From Dinoroseobacter sp. (GTDB lineage: Bacteria; Pseudomonadota; Alphaproteobacteria; Rhodobacterales; Rhodobacteraceae): a stretch of 64,000 bases of DNA. The notes below the pieces were generated by a model. That model was not told the origin of the DNA. It did no database searches and saw only the letters and a program-made list of their open reading frames with translations. Numbering within the stretch: position 1 is the first letter of the stretch; every line of letters starts with the position of its first letter. Shown here piece after piece: positions 39,338 through 48,510 of the stretch. Position numbers and translations under genes: made by a program. The DNA lies in contig JAEPNN010000008.1 in NCBI GenBank assembly GCA_017643385.1, forward strand, positions 164,422 through 228,421, in the 5' to 3' direction.

Positions 39338-40546
39338 TCACAGATATACGGCTGACAGCTCCGCCAAGACATCTCCGTTTGATCCAATTAAGATCAGATC
39401 ATCACCGTTGATCTCGAAGCTCGCGAGTTGCCCAAGAAGATCTATCAAGGCGCTTTCTGCTTCTGCCAAATCGCCCATACAAGCCATTTTGGTTGTAAGG
39501 ACAGGGCCGATAGAAAGAACGGACCCGTCTTGCGTGAAACTTGCAGAGATTTTGTTACATCCGACCGTTGCCATAAGCATATTGCGGTCACCACCCTGGA
39601 AGATAATGTGCGGCTCTCTACGATTGTCGACCACACCCATATCTTGATCAAAGAGCGTGTTGATCTTCCAGTAGGTGCCGATCAGCGAAGCATCAGGTAC
39701 ACTGTCTGCACAAACCATTTTGTTCCCCAGCGAAGCGCCATAATTTTCCGATACCCAGGAACAGCCGGTGGTTGCACTGATCCAGTCCCGCAGTTCATTT
39801 ACGTCGGTATACCTGATATTTTCAGTCTCTTCGGGCCCGGTCTCATTTGCCTTTACGCCCCCTTTCACGATGCCTGCCAACTGATACTGGTTTGCGTTTT
39901 CTCCACTCGGGATGAACAGAGGGCCGCCGGAATCGCCATAACCTGCTCTCTGGGTGCTCCCCGGGATACCAACGCAAAAGTCATACAGATCGTCATAATC
40001 CGCGCGCGGAGAGTCGCACAAAGCGGACTCAGTCACTTGCGAATTGTAATAGAGAAGCGGGTCGCCCTCGTGACCCTGCCCGAGCCCTACAGTGGTTGTA
40101 GTGGTTCCGATCGCCAGATCGCCTGCAAAAACATTCGCGATCTCTGCACCATATAGCGTTGCATCCTCTCCCAGTTTCAAAAGTGCTGCATCCAAGCGTT
40201 CATGACCCAACTTTGTAGGGGCCAAAATGTAATCCACGATCTGCAATTTCTTTTCGAACAGGCCATCAGGTCCAAGATTAACACCGACGAAGACATCTTC
40301 ACCGCCCGTCCTCACAGCCTCATAGGCAGGCCAGCAATGCAGAGCCGTCAGAACCCAATTCGGTGCGATCAGGGTTCCACCGCACACATTAATTTCTTTT
40401 CCCGCATGGCTTGGGAAGGGGCTGGTTGCGCGGATTGACACATAGGATCGAAAGGACTCTGAGTCGGCTTCGACACCATCGATTATCGCCAAAGCAGGCG
40501 TGGCTATGAACAACAAGGCGCTAAAAACTAGATTTCGTACCATCAT
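39338..40546 (-). CDS. secreted trypsin-like serine protease with C-terminal META domain
   Basis: Start ATG 40546 has AGGAG nine bases upstream, giving 402 residues; the longer frame upstream lacks a site. Signal peptide about residues 1-20 (VFSALLFIATPALA). The S1 protease domain starts at IIDGVEAD and has the full triad: His in LTALHCW, Asp in ERLDAALLKL, Ser in GYGDSGGPL. Cysteines are spaced for disulfides. From about residue 285, a META-like domain (IGTYWKINTLFDQ; ATVGCNKISASF; ACMGDLAEAESALIDLL) follows. A trypsin-META fusion is unusual; META may help in adhesion or heat-shock-type functions. Confidence 0.87.
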   Translation of the reverse strand: MMVRNLVFSALLFIATPALAIIDGVEADSESFRSYVSIRATSPFPSHAGKEINVCGGTLIAPNWVLTALHCWPAYEAVRTGGEDVFVGVNLGPDGLFEKKLQIVDYILAPTKLGHERLDAALLKLGEDATLYGAEIANVFAGDLAIGTTTTTVGLGQGHEGDPLLYYNSQVTESALCDSPRADYDDLYDFCVGIPGSTQRAGYGDSGGPLFIPSGENANQYQLAGIVKGGVKANETGPEETENIRYTDVNELRDWISATTGCSWVSENYGASLGNKMVCADSVPDASLIGTYWKINTLFDQDMGVVDNRREPHIIFQGGDRNMLMATVGCNKISASFTQDGSVLSIGPVLTTKMACMGDLAEAESALIDLLGQLASFEINGDDLILIGSNGDVLAELSAVYL

Positions 40547-40748
40547 GTGCTTGAACTCCTCCGTGACACCGAATTCATATTGGTAGTGTTTCCAGCCAAA
40601 CAATGTTTCGTGACCCAAGGTCACAACTGAGGACCGGATCACGGTTTTCATGCCGCCGCCGTCCTTCTAATTCACCATGCAAAATGCTTAAAATATCTAG
40701 TTAAGATGATGGTATATCTAAATATTATCAGCGCCTTACGTGTCGTTC

Positions 40749-42293
40749 CTACAATACCCATTCAAAGGGCAAATAGCTCATAATCTTCACCATAATACGT
40801 TGCATCGTGCTTGTATTAGGTTCTTCTGCCCAAACTTTAGGGGCGTCATCCACGGTTTCGGTCCACTGGATTTTGCCGTCTGAATCTTCAGAAACTTGGT
40901 AGAAAACTTCGGTCTGATCCAAAGACTCTGACAATGCCCGTGCGATCTGCGAGCTTTCAACCAAGAACCCCATTTCCGTGTTAAGAGCAGCGGAACGCGG
41001 GTCGAAATTGAACGATCCAATAAAGATACGTTCGCCATCGACGGCAAAGGTCTTTGCATGCAAGCTCGATTGAGAACCGGTCAGGATCTGGGACAGTGAT
41101 GAGGTTTCAGTTTTTCCCGGACGCGAGCGCAGCTCCAAAACTTCGGCGCCAGCGCGTACCAGTTGATCTCGGTAGCCCATCCATGCGCTATGCACGATCG
41201 GAACATCTGTGGCTTCGAGAGAATTGGTCACCAGCCGTGTTTCAACACCGCTTTCCAGATAGTCTTCGAACAGTGCCGTGCCGGCAGCGCCAGGGATCAG
41301 ATATGCGGACACGAGGTCTAGGCTGCGTTCAGGTCGCCCCATGATCTCTGCAAGGCGTCCAAGGAGGAGATCGCTCCTATCCGCCTCGCCAAGGCCCTTT
41401 GATGGATCATCACTGATGAGTTTGACTGTGGTCCATTCAAACAGGTCTTCCCCGGCTAAAAGCCGAGAAATGACCGGGCCGCTGTTTAATACCTTTGCGT
41501 ATTCGGAAGCCTGTGAACTTTGTGTTGCCTGCGCAACCGCGGACGCGAGCTCATCTAATCCGCCGTCTGACGGGTCCAGGATATCAAGTGCGTTGTAGGA
41601 CGAGCCGCTGGTCCAATATCTGTCAAAATCTTGCGAAACATCTTCAGCCCCCGGTCCGACCGCGAGGACGTCATAATCAAAATATGCAGTTCCCTCGCCA
41701 TAGGCAAAATAGATGTCCCCAATGTTGCGCCCACCTATGACGGTGGCCACACCATCCACCGTCATTGATTTGTTGTGCATCCGGCGGTTGAGACGGAACG
41801 GATCGAAAACGTATGACAGCAGCTTTGGCTGACGAAGCGTGAATGGGTTGAAGAGACGGATTTCGACATTGTCCATCTCTGCGAGATCAGCAAGCACATT
41901 GTCGAGACCTGGAATTCCGTTGTCATCAAGCAGCATTCGAACGCGTACGCCGCGCTCTGCCGCCATCCGTAATTCATCCAACAAGATCCATCCCGTCGTG
42001 TCGGTCTGCCAAATATAATACTGCACGTCGATTGTTTCTTGGGCGGCGCGCGCAAGCAAAATTCTTGACACAAGGGCATCCCGACCATCCGCGAGTGGTA
42101 TGACGCCGGTCTTGCCCTCATGGTCAGCCATAAGCGGTAAAAACGTTCTGCCCAGGTTGGTTTCTTCGCTTACAGGAATAGCTGCCGATGCTTCTCCAGA
42201 TGGAAGGTCAGGCAATGGATAGATCAAACGCAAAACGAATATTGCCAAGGCCAATACAACGACGATCTTCAACAAGAAGCGTATAAACCGCAT
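40749..42293 (-). CDS. phospholipase D family protein (two HKD motifs)
   Basis: Membrane-anchored PLD-superfamily enzyme similar to cardiolipin synthases and YmdC-like proteins. Start ATG 42293 (MRFIRFLLKIVVVLALAIF) gives 514 residues with an N-terminal hydrophobic anchor. The two catalytic motifs are HNKSMTVDG with VIGGRNIGD, and HAKTFAVDG with FIGSFNFDPRS; both have H, K and D intact. Substrate could be phosphatidylglycerol or cardiolipin. A DUF900 lipase-like gene lies 105 bp upstream on the same strand, suggesting related lipid work. Confidence 0.9.
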   Translation of the reverse strand: MRFIRFLLKIVVVLALAIFVLRLIYPLPDLPSGEASAAIPVSEETNLGRTFLPLMADHEGKTGVIPLADGRDALVSRILLARAAQETIDVQYYIWQTDTTGWILLDELRMAAERGVRVRMLLDDNGIPGLDNVLADLAEMDNVEIRLFNPFTLRQPKLLSYVFDPFRLNRRMHNKSMTVDGVATVIGGRNIGDIYFAYGEGTAYFDYDVLAVGPGAEDVSQDFDRYWTSGSSYNALDILDPSDGGLDELASAVAQATQSSQASEYAKVLNSGPVISRLLAGEDLFEWTTVKLISDDPSKGLGEADRSDLLLGRLAEIMGRPERSLDLVSAYLIPGAAGTALFEDYLESGVETRLVTNSLEATDVPIVHSAWMGYRDQLVRAGAEVLELRSRPGKTETSSLSQILTGSQSSLHAKTFAVDGERIFIGSFNFDPRSAALNTEMGFLVESSQIARALSESLDQTEVFYQVSEDSDGKIQWTETVDDAPKVWAEEPNTSTMQRIMVKIMSYLPFEWVL

Positions 42294-42398
42294 ACTTAGC
42301 TCTCCCAGGCGGACAATTGGGTTAAAGTTTTGCACCGCGTAGTCCTCGTGAACAATCTGTCTGCTGTCACCAGTTGCCCCACCGAGCTATGCGCGTTG

Positions 42399-43448
42399 CT
42401 AGTCATTTTCCTGCAGGCTCCAATGATTATGTCCGAGCTGTTTCAGGTTTTCGCGCGCAGCGGCGCCCAAGCCCTGATTGAGCAGCTGGTCCAGATCTTT
42501 GCCCACGAGTTCCCCGTAAAGATGATAAAGATGACCGCTGGCGCTGTCTGTCGGCAACTCGCTCACGTCAATCACTTCTACGCCTTGGAGGATCTCCACA
42601 GGGTTTCCAGATTGGCCCAGGCGTGGATAGCCATGCAGGCTCTCGGAAAGATCCAGTGCGCGATCATCGACGGTCGTGTAGATCGTTATGCGCATTGCAA
42701 TATCGCGGATCGCTGGAAGAATACGGTTGAAGGTTTCAAAGTCCATATCAGGGGCAAGCAGCACGACATTTTCGAGTTTCACCTCAGGATGCTGCGCGGC
42801 CATAATATATAATGAGAGCGCAACGCCCCGCCCCCCGAGACTATGCCCTGTGACGTTGATCTTTTGCGGTGCGAAACGCTCGGACATATTGGCAATGGCG
42901 TCTGCTAGACTTGGCGCGCTCCAAAAGAGATCCGTCTCGTCGCGCATATAATTCGTAAGCACACCATCGGATGGCCAACTGAACCATAGAAAACCGTCCT
43001 GCAGGTTCGCGTTATCCTGCAACGAAATTGCGCGGCGGCACCCCTTCTCAAAGCCAATATTATAGCCATGGGTGTAGAGGATTGGCGCACGTGTGGTGTT
43101 AGCGTTCTCGAGTTCGGAATATATGTCCCCGAGCGGCGCTTCGCGGATCCCAGTAACCGTCATAAACTCCCAGGGAATACGAAACGGGGCAGCTTCAGCG
43201 ATAGAGGAAAGCGCCGGAACTTTCGTTTGGCGGACATCGCACCAACCAGAGAACTCGGTGCCGCGTTCATCTCCAAAAAAATCTTCGGGATCGCTGTCGC
43301 CGGTCCGGTTCCGGATCGTGACGAAGGGCATTTCGACAAAGGAGCGTTGCGTGACACCGTCCTGTGCCTGCGCCGAAGGCAGGTTGAATAGGTGCAATAT
43401 GCCAATGAGACCAACGACAAACGGGCTGAAAACGTAGGGTCTGATCAA
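42399..43448 (-). CDS. secreted alpha/beta hydrolase, DUF900 family
   Basis: 349 residues with a signal peptide (residues 1-28, ending SAQAQDG). The DUF900 alpha/beta hydrolase core has YTHGYNIGFEKGC (oxyanion region), the nucleophile elbow GHSLGGRGVALS, an acidic residue in TTVDDRALDLS, and a C-terminal histidine in SGHLYHLYG. Members are predicted periplasmic or surface esterases of unknown substrate. It precedes the phospholipase D gene on the same strand. Confidence 0.85.
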   Translation of the reverse strand: MIRPYVFSPFVVGLIGILHLFNLPSAQAQDGVTQRSFVEMPFVTIRNRTGDSDPEDFFGDERGTEFSGWCDVRQTKVPALSSIAEAAPFRIPWEFMTVTGIREAPLGDIYSELENANTTRAPILYTHGYNIGFEKGCRRAISLQDNANLQDGFLWFSWPSDGVLTNYMRDETDLFWSAPSLADAIANMSERFAPQKINVTGHSLGGRGVALSLYIMAAQHPEVKLENVVLLAPDMDFETFNRILPAIRDIAMRITIYTTVDDRALDLSESLHGYPRLGQSGNPVEILQGVEVIDVSELPTDSASGHLYHLYGELVGKDLDQLLNQGLGAAARENLKQLGHNHWSLQEND

Positions 43449-43630
43449 AAAATTACTCCGCTACAGAAATGTTTGGCAATCCAAAAGGGACGCTTCAACA
43501 CTCAGAATGACTAATGGCCGAGGCCTCCATGCGTCTCCCGAAACTGGCCTTTGTCAGACGTCGCGGCGGTTTGTTTCGCTGCAAGTGCTGTTTGAAAGCC
43601 TACTTAACTCACCTACGCCAGTCTGAATGC

Positions 43631-43665
43631 AAAAAGTCTCTCGCGCGAGCGCGAAAGAGCTTTTT
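43631..43665 (-). terminator. rho-independent terminator of the HdeD-like gene
   Basis: Stem AAAAAGTCTCTCGCGC / GCGCGAAAGAGCTTTTT with two mismatches and a 2-nt GA loop, T-rich on both sides. It lies 24 bp after the HdeD-like stop on the minus strand. The same hairpin could end transcription from either side. Confidence 0.75.
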
Positions 43666-43688
43666 GACATACGCTTGGCAACCAGCGT

Positions 43689-44210
43689 TCAATCTGCCTT
43701 TGCCTTGCGTTGGTCGAGGGCGAGGACAATGAGAGAGATGCCGTTCGACAAAAGCTCAATCGCCAGAAAAACGCCAAGGATGACGACGCTGGATTCTGGG
43801 AAGTTCGCAAATATCATGATCCCAAGCGCAAGCGAGATCACGCCTGCTATCGCCACAATCCAACGCACTCCCGATGCAACTGGCGAAAACGCCAACACCA
43901 AGCGAAAGATCCCGATGGCAATCAACATCGCGGCTGTAATTGCCGTAAGCGTCAGGATGCCCTCAAGCGGTTTTGCAATGAGGTTCACGCCCGCGACAGT
44001 GAATAAGAGGCCAAGCACAATCGTCCAGATGCGCGCACCCCAACCTTGCGATTGAAACGCAGACAGAAGCATCAAAACCCCGATTGCAATGAACGAATAC
44101 CCGGTCAGAAGTTCCGCAGTTAACGTCGCTGCGAAGGGGTTTGCCAATGCAACAAGCCCAGCGACAACCGACAAGAGGCCTACAACAAGCCAGAGAAACC
44201 AGTATTTCAT
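43689..44210 (-). CDS. HdeD/DUF308-family membrane protein
   Basis: 173-residue inner-membrane protein with six hydrophobic segments arranged as three hairpins, and repeated GL...VAG.. and ..GI..L motifs of the HdeD/DUF308 family. HdeD in E. coli is tied to acid resistance at high cell density; here no other acid-resistance gene is near. It is a single-gene unit with its own terminator. Confidence 0.85.
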   Translation of the reverse strand: MKYWFLWLVVGLLSVVAGLVALANPFAATLTAELLTGYSFIAIGVLMLLSAFQSQGWGARIWTIVLGLLFTVAGVNLIAKPLEGILTLTAITAAMLIAIGIFRLVLAFSPVASGVRWIVAIAGVISLALGIMIFANFPESSVVILGVFLAIELLSNGISLIVLALDQRKAKAD

Positions 44211-44518
44211 TCAGAAAATCCTCCCAACTACGGGGCAACCGGAATCCAAGTCCTACCAGCGCCCCTTATGATCGAAATGACGACAAATACTCACAAACCA
44301 CTAGCCAAAATTATCGAAAGTATAATGATATGTCGAACGTTATTTCATGCCATCACTATGATCCATGGCATTCCTACTTGGGCAACAGTCCGACCAGTAT
44401 ATGGTCAGCGCGGCAGGATCGCGTGACATGCAAAAAATGATTTCAGCGTAGGAAACGCTTACTAATTTGACATTGGAAGGTTGAGGTTCCAAATGGCGGT
44501 GCATTTGAAAGGAATGTA
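44211..44518. other. intergenic region, no gene seen
   Basis: 308 bp between the divergent HdeD-like gene and a small membrane gene; more AT-rich than the flanks. TTGACA at 44467-44472 resembles a -35 box for the plus-strand gene, but no good -10 follows at the right distance. No hairpin or coding frame stands out. Confidence 0.4.
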
Positions 44519-44959
44519 ATGAATAAAAGAAAAGTTGGATGTTTGTTCCTCAGTACTGCGGCAGGTATAGCTATTTTCACTGCGCTGGCCCACATGTCAT
44601 GCATATTTCTTGGAGAAAGTTGCTATCGTTCTCAATTGGCGCCAGAAGCGATCATTCAATCCGCAATAGATGGCACTTTACTTGCACCCGTCGGCACGAC
44701 ATTCGTTTCATCTTTGTTTTTGGTATGTGCCGTTTACGCATTGTCCGCTGCAAACATCATACCTAAGCTTCCTTTGGTAAAAGTAGCTATATATTCAATT
44801 TCTACATTGTGTATTCTCAGAGGGCTGGCGACAATCCCAATTTCGCTCGCTTACCCCGAGGCGGTTAGTCGTTTTGTGATCACCTCAGGGGCAATATGGT
44901 TCATATCCGGGGTGCTGTTTTTGGTGGGTTTTCGGTTTCGATTATCACCAGTCAGTTAG
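44519..44959 (+). CDS. small hypothetical membrane protein
   Basis: 146 residues with four clear hydrophobic segments (about 8-30, 55-78, 85-108, 118-140). The ATG follows AAAGGAATGTA, a good ribosome-binding site. Cysteines at the first helix and loop (CLFLS, SCIF, ESCYRS) may form a periplasmic pair. It is AT-richer than the housekeeping genes. No family recognised; no cotranscribed neighbour. Confidence 0.6.
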   Translation: MNKRKVGCLFLSTAAGIAIFTALAHMSCIFLGESCYRSQLAPEAIIQSAIDGTLLAPVGTTFVSSLFLVCAVYALSAANIIPKLPLVKVAIYSISTLCILRGLATIPISLAYPEAVSRFVITSGAIWFISGVLFLVGFRFRLSPVS

Positions 44960-45403
44960 ATCTATATCAGGTTGATAGGTGCGCTGGATCAACAACAACA
45001 AAACAGTCATGTCTCTGTCCAATTGAGGCCGGTTACGTATGTAAATTCATAGCAGCAAGCCTCGGTGTTAGCATTCAGCCAAGCCGCCTTAGTCTGGCTG
45101 GAGCATTACACAGATCGCCCCAACGCTATTTTAGCAAACCACATGGCCTTTAAACTGCAGTTTCGCACATCAAAAGATCGGCCTCGTGAGAACTGCAAGA
45201 TTTCTGAGCCGACGGACGATATCTTCTCGAATGTTGCAGCACTTGCAGAAAGAGGCTAAGCGCCTAAACCTAGGGGCCAGTGCCACGGCTATTGCAAATT
45301 TCGATATATATCACATTGCCGAGACACATATTGCCGGAAGCTGAATTATCCACAGAAACATCCGGGACACCCAACCCGGCGGCGATGCGCAATCGAAAAT
45401 CTT

Positions 45404-45660
45404 CAATACCTATCAGTACCGGTCTGAGCAGATCACTCGAATATCGATCGGTTTTTCTCGGGATGCGCCAACGTGTCTAACCAGTCTGACTTTAAGCGCA
45501 TGAAGCAGTTTCTCTTGGATCCCAGTCGCCAAGTCCTCCGCCCCATCAAGTAATAATGTTCCACCATGGGCCGGTTCTAATTTGCCGGGTTTGTCCTGTA
45601 TAGACCAGTTCAGTCCGCCTCGCACCTGGCCGAAAAGTTACACCTCGACATCTTCAGGCC
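45404..45660 (-). pseudogene. remnant of a sigma-54-dependent activator (DctD-like AAA+ domain)
   Basis: The minus strand reads LFGQVRGG, RPGK-like DKPGKLEPAHGGTLLLDGAE, EKLLHALKVRLVRHVGA and IDIRVICSDR, matching the stretch between the GAFTGA region and the Walker B/sensor part of NtrC-family activators. The GAFTGA loop is degenerate (GGLNWS) and the Walker B Glu is replaced (LLLDGAED). A stop replaces the codon just before LFGQV, and another stop follows CSDRY. Only about 80 of some 440 residues survive. DctD/FlbD-like origin is a guess. Confidence 0.7.
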
Positions 45661-45667
45661 GAGAGAC

Positions 45668-45703
45668 AAATGCCCCGCCGGGATAATCCGACGAGGCATT
45701 TTT
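45668..45703 (+). terminator. terminator-like hairpin
   Basis: Stem AAATGCCCCGCCGG / CCGACGAGGCATTT with two mismatches, 6-nt loop, then T5. It does not clearly belong to an intact gene; it may be left over from the decayed locus upstream, or serve the convergent DUF4345 gene at 45799. Confidence 0.45.
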
Positions 45704-45798
45704 GCGGGGCCATCATGTGGGGTTTCACAAGATTAGCATCTGACGAGAGGTGAACCTTAAACGTTCATTTTCTCTGATCTGCCCGAATACCCTTGGCG

Positions 45799-46197
45799 CT
45801 AGACTTTCGGGACTGACATCTTGAGGGCGAGCGAAGCCGCGGCGGCTGCCACAAACAACTCAATTCCCAAGACCCAAATATACGTGGCATCAGGAAAGCC
45901 ATCCACGCTGATCGCCCAGAACCGGGCAAAGCCGTAACCTGCGAAAATGATTGCCGCTGCGACCAATGAGGCGAAGGTTAAAGAACTGCGAAACAGTCCA
46001 AGTCCTATGAAAACGGCGACAGCAACAAGCCCACCACCGAAGGCCCTCATATCATTCAGCAGGTTTACGTTGTTCGGCAGAGTAACGGCGCTTAGGGCAT
46101 AGAAATCAGACGGCGCAATCATGATCGTCGCACCGATTCCAAATGCAATCAGACCCGACAGCGCAATCGTGAGTTTTTGCAAAACATTTGGTGTCAT
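45799..46197 (-). CDS. DUF4345 membrane protein
   Basis: 132-residue protein with four hydrophobic segments (about 8-30, 45-65, 72-92, 100-125), including NDMRAFGGGLVAVAVFIGLG, which fits the DUF4345/DoxX-like four-helix family of unknown function. It is transcribed away from an AraC-type regulator 220 bp off, so that regulator probably controls it. Confidence 0.75.
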   Translation of the reverse strand: MTPNVLQKLTIALSGLIAFGIGATIMIAPSDFYALSAVTLPNNVNLLNDMRAFGGGLVAVAVFIGLGLFRSSLTFASLVAAAIIFAGYGFARFWAISVDGFPDATYIWVLGIELFVAAAAASLALKMSVPKV

Positions 46198-46417
46198 AAT
46201 TTATCATCCTTTGTGTTCAAATTGTAAGGTTTCGTAGAAGCCCAGAGACCACTTCCAGATGGCATCGGCTTTCGATGCATCTTCCTTATGTTTATATCCA
46301 AGCCGTAACTTGCAGATACCCTTCGCAAGAAGATATATTAATTACATAAAGTCCGGAATTTTGTACCCATCGTCCGAATTGTTAGACCTATTGCGTTATT
46401 TGTGTTATCTCTCAATC

Positions 46418-47395
46418 ATGACAAACCCCACGACCATTTTGACGCCAGCTCTCGATCCGCTGAGCGAAACGCTGCACGCCATGCATATGAACGGCACACT
46501 TTATTGCCGCGCAGACCTTCGCGCGCCTTGGGGCATTCAAATCCCGCACTTGGGCGGCTTGATGGGCTTTCTTGTTGTTACCTCGGGTCGGGTTTGGTTC
46601 GACATGGAGGGAGCCGAAGGGCAATGGCTTGAACCAGGCAGCTTGACACTAATACCGCACGGCTTACCGCATACGCTTCGCGACGCACCTGAAAGCCCGG
46701 TTGTCCCGCTTGAGACGCTACCGGTCACGCAAATTACCGAGCGTTACGAAATTCTCCAATATGGAGGCACCGGCGATCTAACGCGTGCCACTTACGGTGT
46801 TGTACGCTTCGATAGTCAAGTCGCCCAACGCGTTTTGGCGCGATTGCCCAAAGCAATCTTCTATCATCGCTGGGATCAAGAAACCGATGGCTGGATGGAA
46901 AGCACACTGCGCTATGTGGCACGCGAGGCAGCAAGTTTACGACCCGGTGGTGAGACAGTCCTCACACGACTGGCCGACATTCTAGTCATACAAGCAATCC
47001 GTGCTTGGCTAGATGCAGCTCCCGAAGCCCGTAATGGGTGGTTGGCGGCGATGCGTGATCCACAAATCGGGCACGCCCTTTCGAAAATGCATCAACATCC
47101 AGACCTGCCTTGGTCCATTGAAAAACTCGCAAACGAAGCAGCTTTGTCGCGATCCGTTTTTTCCGCAAGATTTACCGAAATGGTTGGTCAAAGCGCTATG
47201 AATTATCTGACTGAGTGGCGTCTGTCGGTTGCCACTTCCTTGTTGGAAGAAACCGAACTTTTGCTCAGTGAAATCGCTTCACGTGTTGGCTATGGTTCGG
47301 AACCCGCATTTGGCCGGGCGTTTAAAAGGTTCTACGGTTTCGCACCGGGACGACATCGGCGCACAAGTCGCTCAGATCACATATCACCCGATTAG
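46418..47395 (+). CDS. AraC-family transcriptional regulator with cupin sensor
   Basis: Start ATG at 46418 (MTNPTTILTPALDPL) gives 325 residues; the open frame further upstream to 46259 is not conserved-looking. The N-terminal part (about 1-180) is a cupin-type ligand domain of the AraC_binding_2/cupin_6 kind (WFDMEGAEGQWLEPGSLTLIPHG). The C-terminal 100 residues hold two HTH motifs (SIEKLANEAALSRSVFSARF; LLSEIASRVGYGSEPAFGRAFKRFYG). It is divergent from the DUF4345 gene and faces the end of the five-gene operon; either could be its target. Confidence 0.9.
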   Translation: MTNPTTILTPALDPLSETLHAMHMNGTLYCRADLRAPWGIQIPHLGGLMGFLVVTSGRVWFDMEGAEGQWLEPGSLTLIPHGLPHTLRDAPESPVVPLETLPVTQITERYEILQYGGTGDLTRATYGVVRFDSQVAQRVLARLPKAIFYHRWDQETDGWMESTLRYVAREAASLRPGGETVLTRLADILVIQAIRAWLDAAPEARNGWLAAMRDPQIGHALSKMHQHPDLPWSIEKLANEAALSRSVFSARFTEMVGQSAMNYLTEWRLSVATSLLEETELLLSEIASRVGYGSEPAFGRAFKRFYGFAPGRHRRTSRSDHISPD

Positions 47396-47747
47396 AGCTC
47401 CTTGTTCTATCGGCGCTGTATATAGCAGCAGGACGCGTGAATGTTTGCGAAAGGAAAGCAGTGACTTATCCTGTTGGTGTATGCACCAGCGGTTGATGTG
47501 CCTTGCAAAAATCGATCGCAAACAAGGTGTGGATTGCTGTGAATTTCTGAGGACTTCGCATCAACCGAACATAAAGAATGCCTGACGCGTCACCCTCAGG
47601 CTGATTGTGCTCACGCATTGCTTTTGGGAGGAAACCCTAGGCAGCAATCGGTTCTAAGAAGACTGACAACAGATCAAGCTGAACCTAGCTGATATGCGAT
47701 GACCCAGAAATCGAAAATATTTCTAGGTTCCCGGGTCACGCGCTTTT
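47396..47747. other. intergenic region with a long hairpin
   Basis: 352 bp without a gene. TGACCC/GGGTCA and AGAAAT/ATTTCT (47699-47739) form a stem with a bulge, followed by a T6 run (47742-47747). It can end the AraC transcript (plus strand). Confidence 0.5.
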
Positions 47748-48155
47748 TTAGTAAAGTATCCCGCTCATGTTGTAGAGCAGTATAGAATTCACAACCAGGA
47801 ACCCAAAGGGTGCGATATAGCCTTCAGCAGTTGCTTTCACGCCCTCAACTTTTGCCCACTCACCGTTGACCGTCAAAAAGCCTGTGATCGTCGCGATAAG
47901 CGATTGTGTCCAGCCCCAAGCTACGAAAGCCCATGCTCCTTCAGGACCATTCACAATTAAGGCCAAAGAAATCAGAGCGGCTGCGCCAACATTCGTGCCT
48001 GCAAACCTAGTCATGAAAACGGCACTATCGCCAAACCCATACTGGTCATTAAATTGCTTGGTCTGGAACAAACAGCGGAAGCTGTAATAGACCGACCCAA
48101 GCATTAGAAGTATCCAGAGGGTTAAATTTAATGCCCCGCCAAAACTCTCTACCAT
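47748..48155 (-). CDS. hypothetical four-helix membrane protein
   Basis: 135 residues with four hydrophobic segments and the motif FNDQYGFGDSAVFMTRFAGTN-like loop between helices one and two. Last gene of a compact operon (MAPEG, DUF3764, cupin, SnoaL-like, this). The ATG follows AAGGGAGAAG. I do not recognise the family; it could be a DoxX/DUF4345-type relative by size and topology. Confidence 0.7.
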   Translation of the reverse strand: MVESFGGALNLTLWILLMLGSVYYSFRCLFQTKQFNDQYGFGDSAVFMTRFAGTNVGAAALISLALIVNGPEGAWAFVAWGWTQSLIATITGFLTVNGEWAKVEGVKATAEGYIAPFGFLVVNSILLYNMSGILY

Positions 48156-48177
48156 GGTATCTTCTCCCTTTTGATAT

Positions 48178-48507
48178 TCATTTGATTGGAGTTGCGCCTG
48201 TTTCGACTCGTATGATTTTTCCTTCTTTTATGTGGTTAACGACCAAAACAGCCTCAGAGGTCCCATCCGGAAATGTCATGAAGGAGTGTTCCACCATGAT
48301 CTCATCGTTTTCGTAGAGGCATCGTTGGTTGCTGAAGCCCAATGCTTCGCTTTGCATCATGGCCGTAAGGGTGGGTTTCCAGTCCGATTTGCTAACCTCG
48401 GTACCCGACTGATGCCGAACAAAAACGAAGTCTTCGTGCAAACAAGCCAAATAGCCATCAATATCCTTGCTATCCTGAGCGGCTTTAATTTTCTTGTAGA
48501 GAGACAT
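48178..48507 (-). CDS. SnoaL-like/NTF2-fold protein
   Basis: 109 residues with the small cone-shaped NTF2/SnoaL fold pattern: YKKIKAAQDSKDIDGYLACLHEDFVFVRHQSG and a C-terminal pair of strands (EAVLVVNHIKEGKIIRVETG). Family members are ketosteroid-isomerase-like enzymes or binding proteins. The ATG follows GGGGGAATGAGAA and lies 3 bp after the cupin stop. Substrate unknown. Confidence 0.75.
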   Translation of the reverse strand: MSLYKKIKAAQDSKDIDGYLACLHEDFVFVRHQSGTEVSKSDWKPTLTAMMQSEALGFSNQRCLYENDEIMVEHSFMTFPDGTSEAVLVVNHIKEGKIIRVETGATPIK

Positions 48508-48510
48508 TTC

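Larger units (their letters stand above)
44960..45798. other. gene-poor segment with remnants
   Basis: About 840 bp. A short open frame (45065-45259, plus) has no recognisable content. 45404-45660 (minus) is a decayed sigma-54 activator piece. A T-tailed hairpin lies at 45668-45703. The rest shows nothing I can assign, and looks like decayed sequence. Confidence 0.5.

Noticed and set aside
39428..40156. Plus-strand open frame of 242 codons
   Set aside because: Antisense to the trypsin-META gene, which has the full catalytic triad and a signal peptide.
40688..40704. TTAA...TTAA pair upstream of the protease gene, possible CtrA box
   Set aside because: The spacer is 9 bases, not 7, so it does not fit the CtrA consensus.
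45065..45259. Plus-strand 64-codon open frame
   Set aside because: No family resemblance and no clear ribosome-binding site; left as part of the unassigned segment.
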